Source: Melastoma dodecandrum
Lineage: Eukaryota; Streptophyta; Magnoliopsida; Myrtales; Melastomataceae
Reading direction: 5' to 3'
DNA length: 64,000 nucleotides
Assembly (NCBI GenBank): GCA_029817715.1
Contig: JARUPY010000456.1
Span: 1-64,000, forward strand
Shown: one piece after another, positions 46,856 to 57,970 of the stretch
Numbering within the stretch: position 1 is the first letter of the stretch
Layout of the letters: every line of letters starts with the position of its first letter
Notes under the pieces: model-generated
What the model was told of the DNA's origin: nothing
The model's database searches: none
The model's input: only the letters and a program-made list of their open reading frames with translations
Made by a program: the position numbers and the translations under genes

Positions 46856-49753
46856 TTACACTTGCCACTCCTTAGAGGCAGGGATATTTGTCCCAAGAGG
46901 AGACACATCTTCCAGACCAGGACCACTTCCTTCTACGGGTATAACCCCAGTGTTGGTATCAGCATCAAAATTCAACTTTCCCAAAGAGAAATCAAGCTGT
47001 TTCTCCAAAGACTTAAAAAGACCAGATCTTTTGTATTTCAGCCGATAAGGAGGAGATGCATTTAAAGGACCGCCACTTGAAAAGGCTGAGCCATTTTCTA
47101 GCTGACCAGGACTAGCCAATGTGATGGTATCTGGAGACCCCGTTTCATCCGAATGAGCATTACTTCTTTGATCTGGACAACTGGAACTGTCGTCCATAAT
47201 GGTCTTATCATCTAATTTGTAGGTTTTACTTGGTGAAATATGTCTTGGGGCTTGGGTCTTTCTTTTCCTCAATATGGACGGGGTATTAGGAAAGCTCTCA
47301 GCAGCAAGTCTAAGAATATATTCTGGACTTGGCATAGAAGAATCGTTTTGCTTAGCTGCAGCTGGAGTAGATAAACTCATAGGAGAATCCAAATGACCGT
47401 ACTTATTTGGCTGTTGACTAAAAGGTCCATCCAATAGTTCTTGATGTCGCTGAATGCACCTTCCCAAGGAAGGTGGCTCATGGCGCAAAGAACCATTTGC
47501 TACAGCTTCATTTAATGAGGGTGTTCCAATCTCATTATCCTTAACTGATTCTGTAATCTCTGAAGCAGCTGCAGAGTCTGTCCTAGATTTGACCTCGACA
47601 CTTCCAGATTCAGCAGAGCAAGAAGGCTGAAAGCTTGAGGACTCATATCCTTCTCGCAGTAGAATGGTCAGCCCTGAGTAGTCCCTTTTATCTCCTTCCA
47701 TCTGAACTGCAACTGCCACTTTCATCAAATGTGGGGTGTCTAATTTGGATGCTTGATCACAAGCAAGACCCCGTTTGCTCAAATTCTGCTCGCTAGTTTC
47801 CTTGGAGTTGCTAGGTACACCAAATTTCGAAATGGGTGGGAGGTTTCCGGTAGCCAAATAAAAGTCCAACTTTTTCTTCAAAGAACTATTCCAATGATTT
47901 TTTATGGAATTGTCAGTCCTGGTAGTAAGAGGAACATGTATTAGCATGCAGTGACTACAGATAAAGCTGATATCAATTCATTTCCACTGGAACTGGATAT
48001 CATTGCAGTAGGATAAAACTATATGCAATATCCAGCAGAATGCCCGACAAAAACCTAGTAAGGATATTTTGATTATTGTAAGATCCACAATATGGAAATA
48101 ATGGGGGAAATGTACCACATGTCCGTTAAATTCTCTTATTATCAATCATTTTAACTCTGTCCAAGAAGATAATTGAGGGAAGAAGGGAGGCATTATTTCA
48201 CGTGCCTATTAAACAGTGTACTTTTGGAGTCTGATATTTCAATAAATGCTAACCTTCCAGGCAATACTCTAGCAATTTCGGCCCATTTATTCCCATACAT
48301 TCGATGGGCATTCATTAGGGCAAGCTCCTCTTCCAACGTCCATGCATCCTTCTTGATATCTGGATTCAAGTGATTGTGCCATCTGCATATCAAGAGGAAT
48401 TAAAACTACGGTACCAAAAACTACCTCAGCTCCCATCAAAATTAACTCAGAGCTTGTGCATCCAAAATGGAGTTTTAATCAGCCACTCACACAGGAGCTT
48501 AAGAAAGGATGAAAGGCAAATAAAACTACTATGAGGGAAAGCAACCTACGATTTGACACTATTCAACCATAAAAAAACATTGACAACTCCAGATGGAGAT
48601 TCTGGAACCTACCTCTCTCTACACTGTTTTCCTATACGGCCAGGCAAAGATTTTGCTATGAGAGACCACTTTGTTGGGCCATATTTTGCCACCAATTCCA
48701 TGATTTTATCATCTTCCTAAAAGTCAGCCAACCAGAAGAGAGTTAGTGGTACATAACCCTCAGATACTGGATAAAGAACCAGACAAAATCTCTACCTCTT
48801 GGATCCAAGGTCCTTTCACAAGATCAGGGTTCAGAACCTTTTGCCAGCGATGCAAACACTGCACCTCTGTCCTGTCAGGGAAATGTTCAGCTGCCAAAAG
48901 ATCACCAGTCAGGCATATTAAATGAGGGAAAAAATAAGTAACTGGATCATGCGCAGAATGTCATCTAGATGAAATAAAAATTGCTCTATAATTAAAATGC
49001 AATTACCTAACAAAAAGTATTTGAATCACGGCATGGTGAAAACCCAAACCCTTATTTAATTCTCACAGGATAAGGAAAATGGCGATGAGCTTGTATCAAC
49101 AATTCAATAATAGGAAACTAGAATAAAGCACATTGCATCAACTTATTATGGGCCACGACCCAAAGGCTTTGTGTAAAGCAAACAAGTACAAATTCACAAG
49201 GCTAAAATAATAGTTGATTGCGAGTAAAAGAAATTCAAACAGACAAAATAGTAAAACTGAGGGAAGATATAATACCAATTCTCTTCCAACTTTTTCCATT
49301 ATGAGCTGCAACTGCACTTCTCAAAGTTTCATCCTGCAACGGACAGGAGGGGAATGAACAATTAAGCCTTAAAAAATGAAAAACGGCGTATAAGAAGATG
49401 CAGCAATCAAGGAAACGCAGAGAACAGATACCTCCTCAGGTGTCCAACCACCCTTTGCTCGCCTAATCGGCCCAGTAGTCCTCCTGCAAGTGAAAGGTTG
49501 CACCGAAGTCGCAAAATTCTAAATCAACCCACTCAAATCCTATTTGCATCGTCCATAAAAACATAAAAGATATGAGCAGATACCGATGAGAAGACGAACC
49601 AACAGCTGGACTAGAAATGGCAGGAGACTCGGCGTTCACATAGCCGCTGCCGTCGCACATGGAGGAGCCCGAACTGGCTGCTGATTGCTTGTTCTCGAGA
49701 CAAGGCTCCTCGACCCTCAACTCTTCCATCCCCTTCTCCACCTCCACCGTCAT
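46856..49753 (-). CDS. Three-repeat MYB transcription factor (MYB3R3/5-like)
   Basis: Seven exons on the minus strand: 49753-49584, 49483-49432, 49333-49276, 48890-48796, 48716-48613, 48382-48254 and 47928 region start 47918-46856, 556 residues. R1 carries 'AKGGWTPEE' and 'WQKVLNP'. R2 carries 'KGPWIQEEDDKIMELVAKYG' and 'IGKQCRERWHNHLNP'. R3 carries 'KDAWTLEEELALMNAHRMYG' and 'TDNSIKNHWNSSLKKK'. Then comes the MYB3R block 'LDFYLATGNLPPISKFG' and, near the end, 'ASPPYRLKYKRSGLFKSLEKQLDF'. MYB3R proteins bind mitosis-specific activator elements and switch G2/M genes; this shorter type resembles the repressor group. I start at 49753; an in-frame ATG lies 15 codons upstream (49798). The stop overlaps a strong donor (GTGTAAGT), so a longer spliced form is possible. 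Confidence 0.88.
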
Positions 49754-50681
49754 CTCGATCGCCAAAAACAGGAAAAAAGAAAAACAGCGCAAACCCACCT
49801 CCTACAAACAAGAAACCACAATCAGCGGATCCCCCGAAAACAAGTAAAAACAAAGATGGCCTCACTCATTCAGCAGCAATATCAATCGGCACACCCAAAT
49901 GATTAAACCAAACCAGATAGAACCTTTGGATAAAGAAATAAAAAACCGTGGGAACTTCCAACGGTCAAAAAAGGGAACCCAAAAGGGCCCAGATCTCGCG
50001 CAATACAACAACAAGCAATCGATTCGCGCAATACAAAATCCAACGAGCAAATAGTCGAATCAGAGGAGGAAGAAGAAGAAGAGATTCCCGCTAGGGTTTA
50101 CTTTTAAGAGGTCAACACCGAATCGCACGACCGAGAAGAGGCTAGAAAGAGAGAGAACATCGGGAGAAGGAGGAGGAGGATAATCCGACAGCGAGTGGAG
50201 AGATATAATCGTTGCTATCGAGAGAGGGAGGGGATACGAATCGGCGAGGCAGAGGGAAGGGAGGGGGAAGTGGCGGGAATTAAAGTCGGGAGCTCATCGA
50301 CAACCGCCAATGACCCGATAACGACACAGGAGAGGAGTGTGCAAGGGAAGGAAAGAAAAAGGACGGTCTTAGAATCCTCGCCCGTTATGTAATAATAATT
50401 GAGAGTTTTTTTTTAATAATAAAAGAAAATGCTGACTTGACCGACTCACCTTTTCTAATACATTTAAAAGTAGACGTTGAAACGTCTCTCTCTATTCCCC
50501 GCCAAATATTTCTAGCATATCTTGACGTGGTTCCGTAACGGCTACCGATCAAGAACAGTAGGATGCGAAAGTTGCAATCACATACGGTGCTCCGCTGCTC
50601 TCCCGTCACGACTTCTTACCACCGCCAGATTCTCTTCTGTTTGATCCTTCTACTACTGTCAAAACTGTGTACTAAGGTGGC
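49754..50681. other. Intergenic region between MYB3R and TRM-like genes
   Basis: This region probably holds the MYB3R promoter and 5' leader (minus strand) and the 3' end of the next minus-strand gene. No further gene is seen. Confidence 0.5.
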
Positions 50682-53640
50682 TCATTCGAAGATCATTTCA
50701 TCCAGGAGGTCATCCAGGATCATGTCCTCGAGCTCGATCCCGACCCCCTCGCTGTCGCACTGCAGGTTCATCCAGTTGTCTTGCTTCTCCAGATCCTTAC
50801 ATGTCACGTAATCCATCGTCTGGTCCAGACTGGCCTCGATGCTCATGTAATGGCTTATGGTCGTCCATACTTCCTCCAGAACCCGGTGTCCCCCCGGCAT
50901 TCGATGTATCCGGCAGAGCGTCGACAGAGTCTTCGGGTAATACGTGAATGACCTCTCATATATTTTGAAGAGCACCTCGTTGATCAAGTCAAACAGCACC
51001 ACGTGATCGTAGTTCCCACTGCCTTCATCGTTCTTGCTGCTGCCGGGTTCGTGCATCCAGATATCCTCGACTTCGTCGTAAATCGCACGGTCAAGCGGCT
51101 GGTTGTTGGGATGCAATGACCCCAGTGATCCCTTCCCGCTTAATCCTGATATCTCCAGCACATCCCTTACGTAGTTGAAGAAATCCCTGTCCTTCAAATG
51201 GATTTGGGCATCGATGAATTCCTCCAATTCCTTGCTAGAAATTTCTCGCTCAATGTAATCTAACTTAGCGTCGATCCCCGAGGTCTTTCGCTCCTCCAGA
51301 TATTGTAAGTCAGTGCCGATTTCTTCTGTGGCAGACAAAGAAATGCAGAACAAATATGAGACTGCATAAAGCTGTAAATGCAGGAGTTGATCATCTTTTG
51401 ATGTTCAACACTGTCGAAAACAGCAACTGATATGAAGGAAACTGCGTAGAATTTATGGGGGGCGGGGACCTGTATCATCTTGCAGGATATCAAACAAAGA
51501 GCTCCCACGTGAGTGTTCGTGCTCCAAGGAGAGTTCATCATGAGCAGCAGGCAACTCAAATAGTTCATGCTCGAGGGCACCAGATGACTCGTTTTCATCC
51601 AAATTCTCCTTGGACGTGGACACTTCTACCTCATCATTAGTTTCCATGGGGTGTATGACAACATTACCCAGTTCATATAGAACCATCTCCTTGCTGGCGG
51701 GCACAAATGGCTGGCTCTCTGTACCAGCATCAGGGATTAGGCTGCTACATTCTTCTTCAACTGTGACATTATCGTCGACTTTGGTAACCTCTACAGTCTT
51801 CTTCATGGAAAGAGTTTTAGGGAGTATTGCAGCATCACCCCATTCATCAAGAACTGTCTCTTGGCTGGCTGGCAAAAGTGGCTGGCTCTCCGAACCGACA
51901 TCTGGGATTAGGCTGCTACATTCTTCTTTGACCGTGGCATCATCATCGACTTCGCTAACCTCTACAGGCTTCTTCACAGAAAGAGTTTCAGGATCAATAT
52001 CGACATTAGGACTGTAGAATTTAATATCTGGTGAAGAAGCGATTCTCCCCAGTTTCTTCACATTATGGGGACAGCTTGCAGGAACCATTGAAGAACCTTG
52101 ACATTTGGCTTCTGCTCCGAAACTAGATTCGAATAGCTGCGCGTACTTGTGCAATGATGCTTCCAAAGAAGGTGTCCTTGCCACGCCACGTGGCCCCAAA
52201 GTTGAGGAATGCTTATTGTCATCTTGGCCAGCAGGATCAGATCGGCCAACGGTTGCCTCCTTCCACTTCCGGATCATCTCCTCCATCAGCTCTCCAGAGA
52301 ACTCCTTATCACCGGGTACACGATGAAGGATCCCATCCATGGCAATACGATTCTTCTCCTTCCTGTTTACCTTCATCGCGTGTTGGATCTTCCGTTTGAA
52401 TGCCTTTAAGTGCTTACTGACCGCTTGATTCTTACCATGGTTCCTACCATTCCCAACAACTACAGGAGCATAAGCAGTCCTGTTTGTATTGCAATGTGGC
52501 ACGTCATCTTCCACATCTGGGTCTCTCTCTCTATGAACATCTCCTGAAGCCTCTGCTTCCACAAGAGAAGTCGCCTGATTTCCATCCTGTGAGTTCCTTT
52601 CTTCTGGACCTGGAGGCCGCGCTCCCTCCTCATGTGAAGGCAGGTTTTCCTCACCAACATTTCCAGTATGTAGACCTGGAAGTGGGAATGTACCCGACCT
52701 CTGGAATCTCCCCTTTTGCTTATGTTCCTTTCTCTGCTGAGCCGAAAAAGCTCCGGCATCACGAATGAATTTGAGAAGCAGTTCCTTGTTTATTCCTTCA
52801 ACCACATCGAGGTTGTTGATGGAATTCATTGATTGGTAATCCGGACTCTGTAAATCGATGAGTTGCTCCGGGTTTTCCACGCTGTTTCTCACACTTGATA
52901 TCTGTCGCTTCTCAGGGGTATCGACGTCGTGTTGATCAATACAACCATCTGGAGGTGTTTTACTCGTCGACGGTGCTTCTGCCTCATTCAACGCAGAATG
53001 CTCGCTGCTGCTGTGCTTCAGGAGAGTCGTAGGGCTCACATCAATCGCTGGTTCATGAGAAGAATCCGTGTTTGTTCGAATGGATTGTAAAGGGCCGGGG
53101 GCTGTCGATGTACGATGGTGTCGTCCCTTGTGCCTGAACTTATCATCTGGGATAAGGGATCTTATTCGAAGCCTCATGGAGTTCTTGGAGCCTGCTCTAC
53201 CAGGCTCTCTTTTCGTGCTATGGTTCTGCCAGAAATCATGCTGACACTCTAAATACTCGTGACTTTCCGAGAACCCAATGCCAAACCAGCTAAGAGAAGA
53301 CAAACTCACCAACGAGCTTTCTTCACTGTCTTCGGCAAACCTTGTGTGCTTTTCGGATAGTCCAGCCACTGAACCGCTTCCGGGATCACCTTTTCCTGAA
53401 ATTAAAACATTCTCTTAGCATCTCGGAGACAAAGAGAAACTTTTCTGCTGGAATATATGTACCAGTAGAATGCTTGTCGGAACCGTGTCTCTTAGATTGA
53501 AGCCGCCTCTTGATGGAACGCCATTGATGGTAGTTAAGGATGTGGAATAAGCCCCACATACGTCTCCTATACCTCTCATCCGGCGGGATGGACGAGCTAT
53601 TCGCGTGGACGAGCGAGCTCGCACGCTCATGCTTCCCCAT
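50682..53640 (-). CDS. TRM-family (TRM32-like) protein with DUF4378
   Basis: Three exons on the minus strand: 53640-53463, 53395-51470 and 51325-50682, 915 residues. The N-terminus has 'RRRMWGLFHILNYHQW' and the 'KRHGSDKH' type motif found in TON1-RECRUITING MOTIF (TRM) proteins. The long middle is Glu/Ser-rich and disordered, with a basic 'KHLKAFKRKIQHAMK' segment. The C-terminal ~180 residues are DUF4378: 'FFNYVRDVLEISGL', 'VVLFDLINEVLFKIYERS', 'VLEEVWTTIS', 'LEKQDNWMNLQ' and 'GVGIELEDMILDDLLDEMI'. TRM proteins bring TON1 and PP2A to cortical microtubules and shape cells. The split by introns after the first 59 residues and before the DUF is consistent in phase. An internal 57-residue duplication is listed separately. 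Confidence 0.82.
51658..51999 (-). repeat. Tandem 171-bp (57-residue) duplication inside the TRM-like gene
   Basis: Two adjacent in-frame copies share 37 of 57 residues by eye. Both contain 'EECSSLIPD' and 'ESQP', then 'PAS.E.VL'. The period of 171 bases is measured from matching AACCTCTACAG blocks at 51786 and 51957. Confidence 0.9.
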
Positions 53641-55343
53641 CTGTATTATCCCCTCTCCCCCTCCCACTTCTCAAGCAATCACACCTGGATGATTCATCAG
53701 CGAACCCTCGTGCCTATTTACTGGGAAAAAAAAAGTCGGGATTCACAAACCAACAAGACATAACAAAACCTTGCTTCAACAAATCACGGCCAAATGATCG
53801 GATCAGAAACCAAACGCAATTAACTTAAGAAAATCAAATCCCGAAACTGATTCCCAATGCGAACGTAACTCGGATCACGTTAGGTTTCTTCTTCTTCTTC
53901 TTCTTATTTGTTTTCCTCGAACACATCATAAAAGACAAGACAAATCAATTGGAGACGCGAGAGAGAGAGAGATAGGGGAAGTACGCGATGGTCTTGATCG
54001 GCGATGCCTTGTGCCGCGCCAAGATTCGTAGCGGGACCGACCGGGGGGGGGGGGGCGGGTAGATTTGATCGGGAAGGGAGGGGGGGGGGGGGTCGAGGAA
54101 GAACAGGAGGTGGAAGGGGAAGACATGCAATGCATGAGGATGAAGGGCAATGAAAAAAGGGTGTCGTCGGTTTATATCATACGTGAGAGGGATCACTTTT
54201 TGAGGAACCCGCGACCACCACGACCCAATCAAATCACCTCCTTTTTATTTTAAAACCACAAATATATTATTATTCTTTTTATTATTTTTGTTGTACTTAT
54301 AAGGCATTAATAATCTAACAAGTCTTTAGTTTGTACACTAATAGGGGAAAATGATTTGGATACTGGTACGATTTTAGTTTTTTTTAAACAGAGACTAGAT
54401 TTAAACATGACTTTATTTTTTATAAAAAAATTGGGTTTTGAAAAATAATTGTTAAAAAAATTACTATAGATGACGATTTGTTTAAATTAATCTTATATTT
54501 GTACAAACCTCAATGTTTTACAAGGAACGAGATAGTGAAACCATGTACAAATCTCGTAGATCAGACTCTTTTTTTATTTTCAATGTGGTTTGAGTTTAGG
54601 TTTTTTGGATTTAATCAAGATTCGATATTTTGTAATATTAAACATATTCAAATATAAATCCCAGTATGTAAGTTCAACGGAATTCCAGCTGTGCTAGAAT
54701 ATCCAATCCTGGCAGCAACTTGGACACTTTCCAAAATGTACCGGACAAAAACGAGGTGGGTTCTCTCATTCCCTATCATTCCTTTACTCCCTAAACATCA
54801 ACTTGAACCCCATCCTGCTACTACTACTACTATTATCCCGAAGGCATCATTGTATCCATTAACAGAAGTACCCCACGTTCACACCCTCCATCGATGCTCA
54901 TGGATGTGTGTGTAATATTAATATTGCTTTCGTAATCCCTTGTCCTCTCTTAAAATGACACACGGACAAAAGATCATTACTAATTGAAATATCATGTTAC
55001 AAAGAGGACAACACGCGGGAAGAGGAGGAGGAGACCATCTCAAAAAGTCAACTCCTTCCATCGTAACTCAACTCAACTACTTCAACTCAACCCAACCCCT
55101 CCTCTGTTATCTAATAATAAAAATGCAAATTTATAACATAACTATTGTATTTATGTAACAGGCACAAATGGAAACTTGATGCATAACTAAAATTATATAT
55201 AAAAATTATGAGGGTGTTTAATTATGGAAGTAAACGCGCGTGCATAGCAATGGGAGGGCGAGGAAACCTTGGGCTGTCTTGAAAAGATCGATCATCACTT
55301 CAAAGGAGGAGGCTTTTCGGTTTCCTCTGCTGACTTGCATTGC
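53641..55343. other. Intergenic region with simple repeats
   Basis: The left end contains the leader and promoter of the TRM-like gene. It holds (TTC)n at about 53887, AG at about 53961 and G runs at about 54043 and 54080. The rest (54250-55340) is AT-rich without a recognised gene. Confidence 0.5.
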
Positions 55344-55727
55344 ATGGGCAACGGCATCACCCTCCTCCGCCGCTGCTTCTCCGTGCCGCCCCCTACGACG
55401 GCCTCAGCCTCGGCCTCTCCTTCTGCTACGTACGCTCCCTCGAAGCCTACCCTGTCTCCTCCTCCGAGAACACCATCACCTCCCATTCTTTGCTCTCCTC
55501 CGACGACAGCATCGCCGCCTTCAGCTCCATCTCTGGGGCTTCCGTCAGCGCCAACGCCTCCTCCCTTCTCTCCACCTCCCTCAACGACCCCTGCTACCTC
55601 CTCCACAGTGGCCAGGCCTATGATAAGGCGTCCTCGTCTCAGAGCTCCCAGCTTTTCACCTCCGTCCCCCTCCAGTCAGTCCCCCGCTGCTCGTTCTGGT
55701 CCGGCTCGGGTCCTTTTGAGAGGAAGT
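55344..55727 (+). pseudogene. POLTERGEIST-like PP2C fragment, frameshifted and truncated
   Basis: The fragment opens 'MGNGITLLRRCFS', like POL/PLL protein phosphatases, then shifts frame between about 55384 and 55396. It goes on with 'LSLGLSFCYVRS', 'FSSISGASVSANASSLLST', 'SSQLFTSVPLQSVPR' and 'SGPFER', the known order in the PLL N-terminal region. The text ends abruptly where the copia LTR starts. POL/PLL enzymes act in stem-cell signalling at the plasma membrane, but this piece has no phosphatase domain. Whether the frameshift came before the insertion cannot be told. Confidence 0.78.
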
Positions 55728-57836
55728 TGTTAGTCTTGGTTTTGATGATGAGCTTGAGAAGATAATTGCTGAAACACTTCGCTTATTCTTAGTGATGAGC
55801 TTGAGAACTGTGTTGCTGGACCACAGCAAGTAACAGTTACAGATTGCTGCGTTACAGTTAAGCGGTACTGTGATATTGCGCATAAATATTAAAAATATGG
55901 AAACATATTCTTTAATATCCATGATTTATTTCGGACTAATTCAGAATATTTATCTGAGTGTCCACGTTCATTTAATCTGGCTCATTGATCTCATTTATAA
56001 TATTTAGGCATCTAAATATTACGAGATTAGCTTTCCAAGTTTAATTTTGGAAACAAAATATTTCTTGGATATCCTGCAGCAATGTTATCCTGCAGCAATG
56101 TTACGCTGTAACCTAAGCAATGTGTCGTTACACTTAAGAAAGACCTTGCTGCATTACAGCAAAACTATTCTGCGTTATTGCGCTGATGAAAGAATAATTA
56201 TTATTCCAGATTTGCTTATTGCAGTCTAATTATATTTAATGATTAAATATCTGATTCTGATAATCATTTAATCTGATAAGATTATACGTGCAAGGAATAT
56301 CATCAAAGATTTCCTTCCCTTCTTGGTCATTATGACCGTTGAGCATCCTGTTGCTGATCCACGATTACAGCTTCCTGTATTCTGATTTTAGGAAACAAAT
56401 TATTCGTTTTTGGGAAATCGATTATTTGTTTCGTTTCTTTTTATACCAGACGACCCTCAGATAATCCAATAACGTTTTCGAACGATTTCTAAGTGGGCTG
56501 AGTGGCTGAGTGGTCTGAGTGGTCTAAGTGGTCGACGGAGAGCGGAAGGTGCTAAGTGTCTCCTGGTTCTTATTGCTCGCAAACTGCGTGCGAGGGTGTC
56601 AAGGGGCTGAGTTCAGATTCCTTGATCGTCGTGAGAGGGACTAGGTGTCCTCGGTGCGTTCAACGAGCAGCCGGCGAATCGTCTGAGGGAAGCTAAGTGA
56701 ATACCTGTGCTGATTGCAGTAACCGGTTGCTGACCCATCGGCAAGAAGCCGTTCTTGTCGTGCCTTTTCGCAGGGAAGTCTCGAGCCTACGGAGTTTGAG
56801 CAGTTAGACACGCACTTGCGGGTGCGCGCCAGAAGTCTCGTGCCTGCAGGGTAGAGCAGGAGGTGGGAACGCCGCCGGAGTGAAAAGAGTTCCTCCCGAG
56901 CACAGGGGTGCTGTGCAGAAGTCTTGAACGCCTGATACAGAGGGTTAGTAAAGCAGGTTGCGTGGAAGCCAACGGATCGGAAAATTCCACCCTAGGCACT
57001 GGGTGTGCAGTGCAGTGAGTCACGGCTGTGGTAACCGTGCACGTCCGAACTGAGTGTAGGACGGATACCTTCTAAGTGGTCTTTGTGGTTCTCTTTGTGA
57101 TTCTCTTTGTGGTTGTTCTCTTCGTGATCTTTGTGGTGATCTATTTGATCAACTTTGTGGTTGTCTCTCTTGCGCTTATAGACAGGATCATCCGGAGAAG
57201 GGACGAAATCTTTGTGGAAATCCTCTTCTGAGCAAACAAGTGCCGAAGCATTCCTTCGCTGTGAAGCAGAAACGGGCTGCTCTCTGAGAAGCCATTCTTC
57301 ACTGTAAGGAATTATCTGTGAGGATTTATATACTAACACAACGTTGTCTCTCTGCTTTGATAGTCAGGTTTATATTAAGCGACAACGAGCTGTGTGCGAA
57401 TCCTTTGAGCAATCAACTGCTGAGCGTGAGCATCATTCTGCTGGATACAAGCAGACGTCCACTGTGTGAGGAGCTGACCGTTGCCAGGAGTGATCATCTG
57501 TTGTACAGGATTCTAAATCTCACTTTGTGAGAAAAACTTACGCCTAGTGCAAGGGCTCTTTGCACCCATTATTTTCAAATAGTGGAATCACCTCTACGGT
57601 GGAAAGTGGACGTAGGTCGATTAAGGCCGAACCACTATAAACTACTGTGTCCCTTACGATCGCGTAAACACTAGTACGAGAATCCAACGATTAAGTCGTA
57701 ACGGTTACAGCAAAGCAGTTCTCATTCTGAGAAACGTTCTGCTGTGATACAGTACGCTTCCGCTGACACTGAGAAAGGGCGAAAAAGTTATAAACACTAA
57801 TTCACCCCCCTCTTAGTGTTCCTGAACGATCCAACA
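55728..57836 (+). repeat. 5' LTR of the copia element, about 2.1 kb
   Basis: The right end is firm: it closes CCAACA at 57836, two bases before the primer site. The left end is placed at TGTTAG (55728), where PP2C similarity stops; another TGTTG at 55811 is possible. The LTR contains two minisatellite-like patches: AGTGGTCTGAGTGGTC near 56505 and CTTTGTGGTTCTC near 57080-57165. Confidence 0.6.
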
Positions 57837-57838
57837 AT

Positions 57839-57853
57839 TGGTATCAGAGCAGG
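57839..57853 (+). promoter_or_regulatory. Primer-binding site (initiator Met tRNA)
   Basis: TGGTATCAGAGCAGG follows the LTR end after a two-base spacer; it is the standard copia primer site. Confidence 0.92.
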
Positions 57854-57970
57854 TTTGCTGGAAAGCTTTCTGTGTGATTGCTAGTACAGAACTCTGTTCC
57901 TGAACCAAAACAACTTGTTGCTGACAGTCTTACATTAAGCACAGTAAGGTGCTGCATAGTACTGAACAGA

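Noticed and set aside
55269..55733. 154-codon Pro/Ser-rich ORF
   Set aside because: It is a shifted reading of the PP2C fragment; the correct frame with family motifs is another one.
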